64,000 nucleotides of DNA from Calliopsis andreniformis (Eukaryota > Arthropoda > Insecta > Hymenoptera > Andrenidae): NCBI RefSeq assembly GCF_051401765.1, contig NW_027480429.1, forward strand, positions 14,078,157-14,142,156. The letters run 5' to 3'. The position numbers and the translations under genes were made by a program. The notes beneath the pieces are model-generated. The model worked only from the letters and a program-made list of their open reading frames with translations. It was not told the DNA's origin and made no database searches. How positions within the stretch are numbered: the stretch's first letter is position 1; each line of letters starts with the position of its first letter. This document shows positions 9,582 through 23,095 of this stretch, piece by piece.

Positions 9582-12500
9582 GGATCTGTGTGAAAGTCGA
9601 AGTCATTTCTACATTCGGAGGAACCTAGGTTTCTCTCTAGGGCGTTGCTCCACCAGATCGACTAGCTAGGGACGTGGAATTCAACGCCAGAAGAATAAAA
9701 CACAATATAAGTACAACCGTTTTTCCATTGTATAAAATGAATAATTGCAAACATTGTGAAATTAATGGTCATTTCTAGGTTCCGGGCAACCTAGGCGTCA
9801 CTGTAGGGCGTTGCTCCACCACAGCTAATAGCTACGGCCTTAGAAGTCAACGCCAGAAGCATAAAATACAATATCAATACAACAGCTTTTCCATCGTATA
9901 AAATGAATAATTGCAAACAGTGTGAAAGTACTGGTCATTTCTACGTTCCGGGTAACCTAGGCTTCACTCTAGGGCGTTGTTCCGCCAGATGGAACAGTTA
10001 GGGCCTAAGAAAGCAAAGCCAGAAGCTTAAAATACAATATAAATATAACAGTTTTTCCATCGTATAGAACGAATAATAGCAACCAGTGTGAAAGTTATGG
10101 TCATTTCTACGTTCCGGGCAACATAGGCTTCACTCTAGGGCGTTGTTCCACCAGATCGAACAGCTAAGGCCTAAGAAGGCAACGCCAGAAGCATAAAATA
10201 CAATATAAATATAACAGTTTCTCCATCGTATAAAACGAATAATAGCGACCAGTGTGAAAGTTATGGTCATTTCTACGTTCCCGGCAACCTAGGCTTCACC
10301 CCAGAGCGTTGTTCCACCAGATCGAATAGTTAGGGCCTAAGAAGTGAACGCCAGCAGCATAAAATACAACATAAATACAACAGCTTTTCCATCGTATAAA
10401 ACGAATAATTTCAACCAGTGTGAATGTTATGGTCATTTCTACATTCCGAGCAACCTAGGCTTCACTCTAGGGTGTTGATCCAACAGATTGAATAGTTAGG
10501 GCCTTAGAAGTCAACGCCGGAAGCATAAAATGCAATAAAAATACAACAGTTTTTCCATCGTATAAAAGGATTAATTGCAACCAGTTCGAAAGTGTGGTCA
10601 TTTCTACGTTCCGGGCAACCTAGGCTTCACTCGAGGGCGCTGCTCCACCAGATCGAATAGTTAGGGCCTTAGAAGTCAACGCCAGAAGCTTAAAATAGAA
10701 TAAAGATACAACAGCTTTTCCATCGTATAAAACAAATAATTTCAACCAGTGTGAATGTTATGGTCATTTCTACATTCCGAGCAACCTAGGCTTCACTCTA
10801 GGGCGTTGACCCAACAGATTCAATAGCTAGGGCCTTAGAAGTCAACGCCCGAAGCATAAAATACAATATAAATGCAACAGTTTTTCCATCGTATAGAACG
10901 AATAATAGCAACCAGTGTGAAAGTTAAGGTCATTTCTACGTTCCGGGCAACCTAGGCTTCACTCTAGGGCGTTGTCCCACCAGATCGAACAGCTAGGGCC
11001 TAAGAAGGCAACGCCAGAAGCATAAAATACAATATAAATATAACAGTTTCTCCATCGTATTAAACGAATAATAGCGACCAGTGTGAAAGTTATGGTCATT
11101 TCTACGTTCCCGGCTACCTAGGCTTCACCCCAGGGCGTTGTTCCACCAGATCGAATAGTTAGGGCCTAAGAAGTGAACGCCAGAAGCATAAAATACAATA
11201 TAAATACAACAGTTTTTCCATCATATAACAGGAATATTTGCAACCAGTTTGAAAGTGATGGTACTTTCTACGTTCCGGGCAAGTTAGGCTTCACTCTAGG
11301 GCGTTGCTCCACCAGATCGAATAGTTAGTGCCTTAGAAGTCAACGCCAGAAGCATAAGATACAAAATAAATAGAAGAGCTTTTCCATCGTGTAAAACGAA
11401 TAATTGCTACCGGCGTGAAAGTTATGGTCATTTCTACGTTCCGGTCAACCTAGGCTTCACTGTAGGGTGTTGCTCCACCAGATCGAATAGCTAGGGACTT
11501 AGAATTAAACGCCAGAAGCATAAAATACAATAAAAGTACAACAGTTTTTCCATCGTATAACAGGAGTAATTGCAGCCAGTGTGAATGTAATGGTATGTCC
11601 TACTTTCCGGGCAACCTAGGCTTCACTCTAGGGCGTCCTTCCACCAGATCGAATAGTTAGGGCCTAAGAAGTCAACGCCAGAAGCATAAAATACAATATA
11701 AGTATAACAGTTTTTCCATCGGATAAAACGAATAATAGCAACCAGTGTGAAAGTAATGGACATTTCTACTTTCCGGGCAACCTAGGCTTGACCCCAGGGC
11801 GTTGCTCCAACAGTTTGAATAGTTAGGGCCTTAGAAGTCAACGGCCGAAGCATAAAATACAAAACAAATATAACAGTTTTTCCATCGTATAAAACGAATA
11901 ATTGCTACCGATGTGAAAGTTATGGTCATTTCTATGTTCCGGGCAACCTAGGCTCCACTCTAGGGCCTTGCTCCACCAGATCGAATAGTTAGGGCCTTAG
12001 ATGTGAACGCCAGATGCATAAAATACAATAAAGGTGCAACTGTTTTCCCGTCGTATAAAACGAGTAATTGCAAACAGTGTGAATGTAATGGTCATTTCTA
12101 CGTTCCGGGTAACCTAGGCGCTACTCTAGGGCGTTACTCCACCAGATCGAATAGTTAGGGCCTGAGAAGTCAACGCCAGAAGCATGAAATACAAAATAAA
12201 TAGAACAGTTTTTCCATGTATAAAACGAATAATTGCTACCAGTGTGAAAGTTATGGTCATTTCTACGTTCCGGGCTACCTAGGCTTCACTCCAGGGCGTG
12301 GTTTCACCAGATGGAATAGTTAGGGCCTAAGAAGTCAACGCCAGAAGCATAAAATACGATATAAATACTACAGCTTTTCCATCGTATAAAACGAATAATA
12401 GCTACCAGTGTGAAAGTTATGGTCATTTCTACGTTCCGGGCAACCTAGGCTTCACCCTAGGGCGTTGTTCCACCAGATGGAATAGTTTGGGCCTAAGAAG

Positions 12501-13620
12501 TCAACGCCAGAAGCATAAAACACAGTAAATATACAAGAGTTTTTCCACCGTGTAACAGGAATAATTGCATCCAGTGGAATGTGATGGTCATTTCTACGTT
12601 CCGGGCAAACTAGGCTTCACTCTAGGGCGTTGTACCACCAGATCGAAAAGTTAGGGCCTAAGAAGTCAACGCCAGAAGCATAAAATACAATATAAATATA
12701 ACAGTTTTTCCATCGTATGAAACGAATAATAGCAACCAGTGTGAAAGTTATGGTCATGTCTACGTTCCGGGCTACCTAGGCTGCACTCTAGGGCGTTCCT
12801 CCACCAGTTCGAATAGTTAGGGCCTTAGAAGTCAACGCCAGAAGCATGAAATACAAGATAAATAGAACAGTTTTTCCATGTATAAAACGAATAATTGCTA
12901 CCAGTGTGAAAGTTATGGTCATTTCTACTTCCCGGGCAACCTAGGCTTCACTCTAGGGCGTTGCTCCACCAGATCTAATAGTTAGGGCATTAGAAGTCAA
13001 CGCCCGAAGCATAAAATGCAAAATAAATAGAACAGTTGTTCCATTGTATAAAACGAATAACTGCAACCAGTGTGAAAGTACTGGTCATTTCTACGTTCCG
13101 GGTAACCTAGGTTTCACTCTAGGGCGTTGCTCCACCAGATAGAATAGATAGGGACTTATAATTCAACGCCAGAAGGCTAAAATACTATATAAGTACAACA
13201 GTTTTTCCATCGTATAAAATGTATATTTGCAAAAATTGTGAAAGTAATGGTCATTTCTACGTTCCGGGCAACCTATGCGACACTCAAGGTCGTTGCTCCC
13301 CCAGATCTAATAGCTACGGCCTTAAAAGTCAACGCCAGAAGCATAAAACACAATAAATATACAAGAGTTTTTCCACCGTGTAACAGGAATAATTGCAACC
13401 AGTGTGAAAGTGATTGTCATTTCTACGTTCCGGGCAACCTAGGCTTCACTCTAGGGCGTTGTACCACCAGATCGAAAAGTTATGGCCTAAGAAGTCAACG
13501 CCAGAAGCATACAATACAATATAAATATAACAGTTTTTCCATCGTATGAAACGAATAATAGCAACCAGTGTGAAAGTTATGATCATTTCTACGTTCCGGG
13601 CTACCTAGGCTACACCCTAG

Positions 13621-14614
13621 GGCGTTCCTCCACCAGTTCGAATAGTTAGGGCCTTAGAAGTCAACGCCAGAAGCATGAAATACAAAATAAATAGAACAGT
13701 TTTTCCATGTATAAAACGAATAATTGCCACCAGTGTGAAAGTTATGGACATTTCTACGTTCCGGGCAACCTAGGCTTCACCGTAGTGCGTTGTTCCACCA
13801 GATGGAAAAGTTAGGGCCTTAGAAGGCGACGCCAGAGGCATAAAATACGATATAAATACAACAGCTTTTCCATCGTATAAAACGAATAATGGTAGCCAGT
13901 GTGAAAGCTATGGTCATTTCTACGTTCCGCGCAACCTAGGCTTCACTCTAGGACGTTGCTCCACCAGATCGAATAGTTAGGGCCTAAGAAGTCAACGCCA
14001 GAAGCATAAAATACAATAAAGATGCAACAGTTTTTCCATCGCATAACAGGAATAATTGCAACCAGTGTGAAGGTAATGGTCATTTCTACGTTCCGGGCAA
14101 CCTAGGCTTCCCTCTAGGGCGTTCCTCCACCAGTTCGAATAGTTAGGGCCTTAGAAGTCAACGCCAGAAGCATGAAATACAAAATAAATAGAACAGTTTT
14201 TCCATGTATAAAACGAATAATTGCTACCAGTGTGAAAGTTATGGACATTTCTACGTTCCGGGCAACCTAGGCTTCACCGTAGTGCGTTGTTCCACCAGAT
14301 GGAAAAGTTAGGGCCTTAGAAGTCGACGCCAGAAGCATAAAATACGATATAAATACAACAGCTTTTCCATCGTATAAAACGAATAATGGTAGCCAGTGTG
14401 AAAGCTATGGTCATTTCCACGTTCCGCGCAACCTAGGCTTCACTCTAGGACGTTGCTCCACCAGATCGAATAGTTAGGGCCTAAGAAGTCAACGCCAGAA
14501 GCATAAAATACAATAAAGATGCAACAGTTTTTCCATCGCATAACAGGAATAATTGCAACCAGTGTGAAGGTAATGGTCATTTCTACGTTCCGGGCAACCT
14601 AGGCTTCACTCTAG
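13621..14614 (+). repeat. Tandem duplication of a three-monomer block (497 bp x 2)
   Basis: 13,621-14,117 is repeated directly as 14,118-14,614. Both copies begin with ggcgttcctccaccagttcg and share ccatgtataaaacg (one base short of the usual form), accgtagtgcgttgttcc, gatggaaaagttagggcc and aatggtagccagtgtgaaag. Copies differ at a few sites (for example gaaggcgacg against gaagtcgacg). The 497-bp offset is three monomers minus the shared one-base deletion. Confidence 0.85.
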
Positions 14615-16989
14615 GGCGTTGTTCCACCAGATCGAATGGTTAGTGCCTAAGAAGCCAACGCCAGAAGCATAAATTACAATATAAGTACAACAGCTTTTCC
14701 ATCGTATGTAATGTATATTTGCAATCAGTGTGGAAGTAATGGTTATTTCTACGTTCCGGGCTACCTAGGCTGCACTCTAGGGCGTTCCTCCACCAGTTCG
14801 AATAGTTAGGGCCTTAGAAGTCAACGCCAGAAGCATAAAATGCAATATAAATATAACAGCTTTTACATCGTATAAAACGAATAATTGCAACCAGTGTGGA
14901 AGTTATGGTCATTTTTACGTTCCGGGCAACCTAAGCTTCACTCTAGGGCGTTGCTCCACCGGGTCGAATAGTTAGGGCCTAAGAAGTCAACGCCAGAAGC
15001 ATAAAATACGATATAAATACAACAGCTTTTACATCGTATAAAACGAGTAATTGCTACCAGTGTGAAAGTTATGGTCATTGCTACGTTCCGCGCAACCTAC
15101 CCTTCACCCTAGGGCGTTGCTCCACCAGATCGAATAGTTACGGCCTTAGAAGTCAGCGCGAGAAGCATAAAATACAATAAAGATGCAACAGTTTTTCCAT
15201 CGTTTAACAGGAATAACTGCAACCAGTGTGAATGTACTGGTCATTTCTACGTTCCGGATAACCTAGGTTTCACTCTAGGGCGTTGCTCTACCAGATCGAA
15301 TAGCTATGGACTTAGAATTCAACGCCAGAAGGATAAAATACAATATAAGTACAACAGTTATTCCATCGTATAAAATGAATAGTTGCAAACATTGTAAAAG
15401 TAATGGTCATTTCTACGTTCCGGGCAACCTAGGCGTCACTCTAGGGCGTTGCTCCACCAGATTGAATAGTTAGGGACTTAGAAATCAACGCCAAGAGGAT
15501 AAAATACAATATAAGTCCAACAGTTTTTCCATCGTATAAAATGAATAATTGCAGACATTGTGAAAGTAATGGTCATTTCTACGTTCCGGTCAACCTAGGC
15601 ATCACTCTAGGGCGTTGCTCCACCACATCTAATAGCTACGGCCTTAGAAGTCAACGCCAGAGGAATAAAATACAATATAAGTACAACAGCTTTTCCATCG
15701 TACAAAATGAATAATAGCAGACAGTGTGAAAGTTATTGTCATTTCTACGTTCCGGGCAACCTAGACTTCACTCTAGGTCGTTGCTCCACCAGATCAAATA
15801 GCTAGCGACTTAGAATTAAACGCCAGAAGCATAGAATACAATAAAAATACAACAGTTTTTCCATCGTATAACAGGAATAATTGCAACCAGTGTGAATGTA
15901 ATGGTCATTTCTACGTTCCGGGCAACCTAGGTTTCACTCTAGGGCGTTGCTCCACCAGGTCGAATAGTTAGGGCCTATGAAGTCAACGCCATAAGCATAA
16001 AACGCAATAAAGGTGCAACAGTATTTCCATCGTGTAACAGGAATAATTGCAACCAGTGTGAAAGTTATGGTCATTTCTACTTCCCGGGCAACCTAGGCTT
16101 CACTCTAGGGCGTTGCTCCACCAGATCGAATAGATACGGCCTTAGAAGTCAGCGCCCGAAGCATAAAATGCAAAATAAATAGAACAGTTTTTCATTGTAT
16201 AAAACGAATAACTGCAACCAGTGTGAAAGTACTGGTCATTTCTATGTTCCGGGCCACCTAGGCTTCACTCTAGGGCTTTGCTCCACCAGATCGAATAGTT
16301 AGGGCCTTAGATGTCAACGCCAGATGCATACAATACAATAAAGGAGCAACAGTTTTTCCATCGTATAACAGGAATAACTGCAACGAGTGTGAAAGTACTG
16401 GTCATTTCTACGTTCCGGGTAACCTAGGTTTCACTCTAGGGCGTTGCTCCACCAGATAGAATAGCTAGGGACTTATAATTCAACGCCAGAAGGCTAAAAC
16501 ACTATATAAGTACAACAGTTTTTCCATCGTATAAAATGTATATTTGCAAAAATTGTGAAAGTAATGGTCATTTCTACGTTCCGGGCAACCTATACGACAC
16601 TCAAGGGCGTTGCTCCACCACATCTAATAGCTACGGCCTTAAAAGTCAACGCCAGAAGCATAAAATACGATATAAATACAACAGCTTTTCCATCGTATAA
16701 AACGAATAATGGTAGCCAGTGTGAAAGTTATGGTCATTTCTACGTTCCAGTCAACCTAGGCTTCACTCTAGGACGTTGCTCCACCTGATCGAATAGTTAG
16801 GGCCCATGAAGTCTACGCCAGAAGCATAAAATACAATAAAGGTGCAACAGTTTTTCCATCGTATAACAGGAATAATTGCAACCAGTGTGAAGGTAATGGT
16901 CACTTCTACGTTCCGAGCAACCTAGGCGTCACTCTAGGGCGTTGCTCCCACACAGCTAATAGCTACGCCCTTAGAAGTCAGCGCCAGAA

Positions 16990-17115
16990 GTATAAAATAC
17001 AAGAAGAATGCAACAGTTTTTCCATCGTATAGCATGACTAATTGCAACCAGTGCGAAAGTAATGATCATTTCGAAGTATCGGGCATCCTAGGCTTAACTC
17101 TGAGGCGTTGCTACA
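16990..17115 (+). repeat. Outlier monomer, copy 1
   Basis: A distinctive monomer variant with cgtatagcatgactaattgc, cagtgcgaaagtaatgatc, atttcgaagtatcgggcatc and ttaactctgaggcg. Several otherwise conserved monomer positions are changed together. Further copies lie near 17,830-17,945, 19,990-20,100 and 22,975-23,095. This copy has tcgaagtatcgg where the others have tcgacgtttcgg. Confidence 0.8.
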
Positions 17116-17829
17116 CCAGATCGAGGAGTTATGGCCTTAGTAGTCAACGCCAGAAGCATAAAATACGATATAAATACAACAGCTTTTCCATCGTATAAGA
17201 CGAATAATGGTAACCAGTGTGAAAGTTATGGTCATTTCTACGTTCCAGTCAACCTAGGCTTCACTCTAGGACGTTGCTCCACCAGATCGAATAGTTAGGG
17301 CCTATGAAGTCAACGCCAGAAGCATAAAATACAATAAAGGTGCAACAGTTTTTCCATCGTATAACAGGAATAATTGCAACCAGTGTGAAGGTAATGGTAT
17401 GTTCTACGTTCCGGGCAACCTAGGCTTCACTCTAGGGCGGTGCTCCACCAGATCAAATAGTTAGGGCCTAAGAAGTCAACGCCAGTAGCATCAATTACAA
17501 TATAAGTACAACAGCTTTTCCATCGTATATAATGTATATTTGCAAGCAGTGTGGAAGTAATGGTCACTTCTACGTTCCGGGCAACCTAGGCTTCACTCTA
17601 GGGCGTTGTTCCACCAGATGGAACAGTTAGGGCCTAAGAAGTCAACGCCAGAAGCATAAAACACAATAAATATACAAGAGTTTTTCCACCGTGTAACAGG
17701 AATAATTGCAACCAGTGTGAAAGTAGTGGTCATTTCTACGGTCCGAGCAACCTAGGCGTCACTCTAGGGCGTTGCTCCCCCACAGCTAATAGCTACGGCC
17801 TTAGAAGTCAACGCCAGAAGCATAAAATA

Positions 17830-17945
17830 CAATAAGAATGCAACAGTTTTTCCATCGTAAAGCATGACTTATTGCAACCAGTGCGAAAGTAATGATCATT
17901 TCGACGTTTCGGGCATCCTAGGCTTAACTCTGAGGCGTTGCTCCA
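17830..17945 (+). repeat. Outlier monomer, copy 2
   Basis: Same variant, with gatcatttcg 830 bp (5 x 166) after copy 1. It has cgtaaagcatgacttattgc in place of the more usual cgtatagcatgactaattgc, then tcgacgtttcgggcatcc and ttaactctgaggcg. Confidence 0.8.
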
Positions 17946-19989
17946 CCAGATCGAATAGCTAGGGACTTAGAAATCAACGCCAAGAGGATAAAATACAATA
18001 TAAGTACAACAGTTTTTCCATCGTATAAAATGAATAATTGCAGACATTGTGAAAGTAACGGACATTTCTACGTTCCGGTCAACCTAGGCGTCACTCTAGG
18101 GCGTTGCTCCACCACATCTAATAGCTACGACCTTAGAAGTCAACGCCAGAGGAATAAAATACAATATAAGTACAACAGCTTTTCCATCGTACAAAATGAA
18201 TAATAGCACACAGTGTGAAAGTTATTGTCATTTCTACGTTCCGGGCAACCTAGACTTCACTCTAGGTCGTTGCTCCACCAGATCAAATAGCTAGCGACTT
18301 AGAATTAAACGCCAGAAGCATAGAACACAATAAAAATACAACAGTTTTTCCATCGTATAACAGGAATAATTGCAACCAGTGTGAATGTAATGGTCATTTC
18401 TACGTTCCGGGCAACCTAGGTTTCACTCTAGGGCGTTGCTCCACCAGGTCGAATAGTTAGGGCCTAAGAAGTCAACGCCAGAAGCATAAAATACGATATA
18501 ATTACAACAGCTTTTACATCGTATAAAACGAATAATTGCTACCAGTGTGAAAGTTATGGTCATTGCTACGTTCCGCGCAACCTACCCTTCACCCTAGGGC
18601 GTTGCTCCACCAGATCGAATAGTTACGGCCTTAGAAGTCAGCGCGAGAAGCATAAAATACAATAAAGATGCAACAGTTTTTCCATCGTTTAACAGGAATA
18701 ACTGCAACCAGTGTGAATGTACTGGTCATTTCTACGTTCCGGATAACCTAGGTTTCACTCTAGGGCGTTGTTCTACCAGATCGAATAGCTATGGACTTAG
18801 AAGTCAACGCCAGAGGAATAAAATACAATATAAGTACAACAGCTTTTCCATCGTACAAAATGAATAATAGCACACAGTGTGAAAGTTATTGTCATTTCTA
18901 CGTTCCGGGCAACCTAGACTTCACTCTAGGTCGTTGCTCCACCAGATCAAATAGCTAGCGACTTAGAATTAAACGCCAGAAGCATAGAACACAATAAAAA
19001 TACAACAGTTTTTCCATCGTATAACAGGAATAATTGCAACCAGTGTGAATGTAATGGTCATTGCTACGTTCCGCGCAACCTAGGCTTCACCCTAGGTCGC
19101 TGTTCCACCAGATCGAACAGTTAGGGCCTAAGAAGTGAACGCCAGAATCATAAAATGCAATAAAAATACGACAGTTTTTCCATCGTATAGCAGGAATAAT
19201 TTGCAACCAGTGTGATAGTAGTGGTCATTTCTACGTTCCGGGCAACCCAGGTTTCACTCCAGGGCGTTGCTCCACCAGATCGAATAGTTACGGCCTAAGA
19301 AGTCAACGCCAGAAGCATAAAATACGATAAAGACGCAACAGTTTTTCCATCGTATAAAACGAATGATTGCAATCAGTGTGAAAGTTATGGTCATTTCTAC
19401 ATTCCGAGCAACCTAGGCTTCACTCTAGGGCGTTGCTCCACCAGATCGAATAGTTAGGTCCTTAGAAGTCAACGCCAGAAGCATAAAATACGATGCAAAT
19501 ACAACAGCTGTTCCATCGTATAAAAGGAATAATTGCAAACAGTGTGAAAGTAATGGTCATTTCTACGTTCCGGGCATTCTAGTCTTCACTCTACAGCGTT
19601 GTTCCACCAGATCGAATAGTTAGGGCCTAAGAAGTCAACACCAGAAGAATAAAATACAATAAAAATACAACAGTCTTTCCATCCTATAACAGGAATAATT
19701 GCAACCCGTGTGAAAGTGATGGTCATTTCTACGTTCTAGGCAACCTAGGCTTCAATCTAGGGCGTTGCTCCACCAGATAGAAAAGCTAGGGACTTAGAAT
19801 TCAACGCCAGAAGAATAAAATACAATATAAGTACAACAGTTTTTCCATTGTATAAAGTGAATAATTGCAAACATTGTGAAAGTAATGGTCATTTCTACGT
19901 TCCGTGCAACCTAGACGTCACTCTAGGGCGTTGCTCCACCACCGCTAATAGCAACGGCCTTAGAAGTCAACGCCAGAAGCATAAAATAC

Positions 19990-20103
19990 AATAAAAGAGC
20001 AACAGTTTTTCCATCGTATAGCATGACTAATTGCAAACAGTGCGAAAGTAATGATCATTTCGACGTTTCGGGCATCCTAGGCTTAACTCTGAGGAGTTCC
20101 TCC
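19990..20103 (+). repeat. Outlier monomer, copy 3
   Basis: Same variant, gatcatttcg at 20,053, 2,159 bp (13 monomers plus one base) after copy 2. The variable segment here is caataaaagagcaacag, and the tail reads ctgaggagttcctccacc. Confidence 0.8.
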
Positions 20104-22974
20104 ACCAGATCGAAGAGTTAGGGCCTTAGAAGTCAACGCCATAAGCATAAACTACAAAATAAATACAAAAATCTTTCCATCGTATAAAACGTATAATTGC
20201 CACCAGTGTGAAAGTTATGGTCATTTCTACGTTCCGGGCAACCTAGGCTTCACCCTAGGGCGTTGTTCCACCAGATGGAATAGTTAGGGCCTTAGGAGTC
20301 AACGCCAGAAGCATAAAATACGATATAAATACAACAGCTTTTCCATCGTATAAAACGAATAATGGTAACCAGTGTGAAAGTTATGGTCATTTCTACGTTC
20401 CAGTCAACTTTGGCTTCACTTTAGGACGTTGCTCCACCAGATCGAATAGTTAGGGCCTATGAACTCAACGCCAGAAGCACAAAATACAATAAAGGTGCAG
20501 CAGTTTTTCCATCGTATAACAGGAATAACTGCAACCAGTGTGAATGTACGGGTCATTTCTACGTACCGGATAACCTAGGTTTCACTCTAGGGCGTTGCTC
20601 TACCAGATCGAATAGCTATGGACTTAGAATTCAACGCCAGAAGGATAAAATACAATATAAGTACAACAGTTATTCCATCGTATAAAATGAATAGTTGCAA
20701 ACATTGTAAAAGTAATGGTCATTTCTGCGTTCCGGGCAACCTAGGCGTCACTCTAGGGCGTTGCTCCACCAGATTGAATAGTTAGGGACTTAGAAATCAA
20801 CGCCAAGAGGATAAAATACAATATAAGTACAACAGTTTTTCCATCGTATAAAATGAATAATTGCAGACATTGTGAAAGTAATGGTCATTTCTACGTTCCA
20901 GTCAACCTAGGCGTCACTCTAGGGCGTTGCTCCACCACATCTAATAGCTACGGCCTTAGAAGTCAACGCCAGAGGAATAAAATACAATATAAGTACAACA
21001 GCTTTTCCATCGTACAAAATGAATAATAGCAAACAGTGTGAAAGTTATTGTCATTTCTACGTTCCGGGCAACCTAGACTTCACTCTAGGTCGTTGCTCCA
21101 CCAGATCAAATAGCTAGCGACTTAGAATTAAACGCCAGAAGCATAGAATACAATAAAAATACAACAGTTTTTCCATCGTATAACAGGAATAATTGAAACC
21201 AGTGTGAATGTAATGGTCATTTCTACGTTCCGGGCAACCTAGGTTTCACTCTAGGGCGTTGCTCCACCAGGTCGAACAGTTAGGGCCTAAGAAGTCAACG
21301 CCAGAAGCATAAAATACGATATAATTACAACAGCTTTTACATCGTATAAAACGAATAATTGCAACCAGTGTGGAAGTTATGGTCATTTTTACGTTCCGGG
21401 CAACCTAAGCTTCACTCTAGGGCGTTGCTCCACCATGTCGAATAGTTAGTGCCTAAGAAGTCAACGCCAGAAGCATAAAATACGATATAAATACAACAGC
21501 TTTTACATCGTATAAAACGAATAATTGCTACCAGCGTGAAGGTTATGGTCATTGCTACGTTCCGCGCAACCTACCTTTCACCCTAGGGCGTTGCTCCACC
21601 AGATCGAATAGTTACGGCCTTAGAAGTCAGCGCGAGAAGCATAAAATACAATAAAGATGCAACAGTCTTTCCATCGTTCAACAGGAATAATTGCAACCAG
21701 TGTGAAAGTTATGGTCATTTCTACTTCCCGGGCAACCTAGGCTTCAATCTAGGGCGTTGCTCCACCAGATAGAATAGCTAGGGACTTAGAATTCAACGCC
21801 AGAATAATAAAATACAATATAAGTACAACAGTTTTTCCATTGTATAAAGTGAATAATTGCAAACATTGTGAAAGTAATGGTCATTTCTACGTTCCGTGCA
21901 ACCTAGACGTCACTCTAGAGCGTTGCTCCACCACCGCTAATAGCAACGGCCTTAGAAGTCAACGCCAGAAGCATAAAATACAATAAAGATGCAACAGTTT
22001 TTCCATCGTACAACAGGAGTAACTGCAAACAGTGTGAAAGATATGGACATTTCTACGTTCCGGGCTACCTAGGCTTCACTCTATGGCGTTCTTCCACCAC
22101 ATCGAATTGCTACAGCCTCAGAAGTCAACGCCTGAAGCATAAAATACAATAAATATACAAGAGTTTTTCCACCGTATAACAGGAATAATTGCAACGAGTG
22201 TGAAAGTGATGGTCATTACTACGTTCCGGGCAACCTAGGCTTCACTCTAGGGCGGTGCTCCGCCAGATCAAATAGTTAGGGCCTAAGAAGTCAACGCCAG
22301 TAGCATCAATTACAATATAAGTACAACAGCTTTTCCATCGTATATAATGTTTATTTGCAAACAGTGTGGAAGTAATGGTCACTTCTACGTTCCGGGCAAC
22401 CTAGGCTTCACTCTAGGGTGTTGTTCCACAAGATGGAATTGCTAGGGACTTAGAATTCAATGCCAGAAGCATAAAATGCAATATAAATATAACAGCTTTT
22501 CCATCGTATAAAACGAATAATAGCAACCAGTGTGAAAGTTATGGTCATTTCTACGTTCCGGTCAACCTAGGCTTCACTCTAGGACGTTGCTCCACCAGAT
22601 CGAATAGTTAGGGCCTATGAAGTCAACGCCAGAAGAATAAAACACAATAAAGGTGCAACAGTTTTTCCATCGTGTAACAGGAATAATTGCAACCAGTGTG
22701 AAAGTTATGGTCATTTCTACTTCCCGGGCAACCTAGGCTTCAATCTAGGGCGTTGCTCCACCAGATTGAATAGTTAGGGACTTAGAAATCAACGCCAAGA
22801 GGATAAAATACAATATAAGTACAACAGTTTTTCCATCGTATAAAATGAATAATTGCAGACATTGTGAAAGTAATGGTCATTTCTACGTTCCAGTCAACCT
22901 AGGCGTCACTCTAGGGCGTTGCTCCACCACCGCTAATAGCAACGGCCTTAGAAGTCAACGCCAGAAGCATAAAA

Positions 22975-23095
22975 TACAATAAAAGAGCAACAGTTTTTCC
23001 ATCGTATAGCATGACTAATTGCAAACAGTGCGAAAGTAATGATCATTTCGACGTTTCGGGCATCCTAGGCTTAACTCTGAGGCGTTCCTCCACCA
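22975..23095 (+). repeat. Outlier monomer, copy 4
   Basis: Same variant, gatcatttcg at 23,041, 2,988 bp (18 x 166) after copy 3 and sharing its caataaaagagcaacag segment. The monomers after it (ccataagcataaactac, aaaaatctttccatcg) also match those after copy 3, so the copied segment is several monomers long. Confidence 0.8.

Larger units (their letters stand above)
15600..21290 (+). repeat. Four dispersed copies of a two-monomer family B block
   Basis: A block with ccagaggaataaaatac, ccatcgtacaaaatgaat, ttattgtcatttctacg, aacctagacttcac and agatcaaatagctagcgac recurs. The agatcaaata element lies at 15,791, 18,280, 18,944 and 21,103; the intervals are 2,489, 664 and 2,159 bp (15, 4 and 13 monomers within one base). 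The third copy starts as a join after cgaatagctatggacttag near 18,800, while the others start with ccaccacatctaatagc. This shows repeated duplication of a sub-block with different left breakpoints. Confidence 0.8.
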
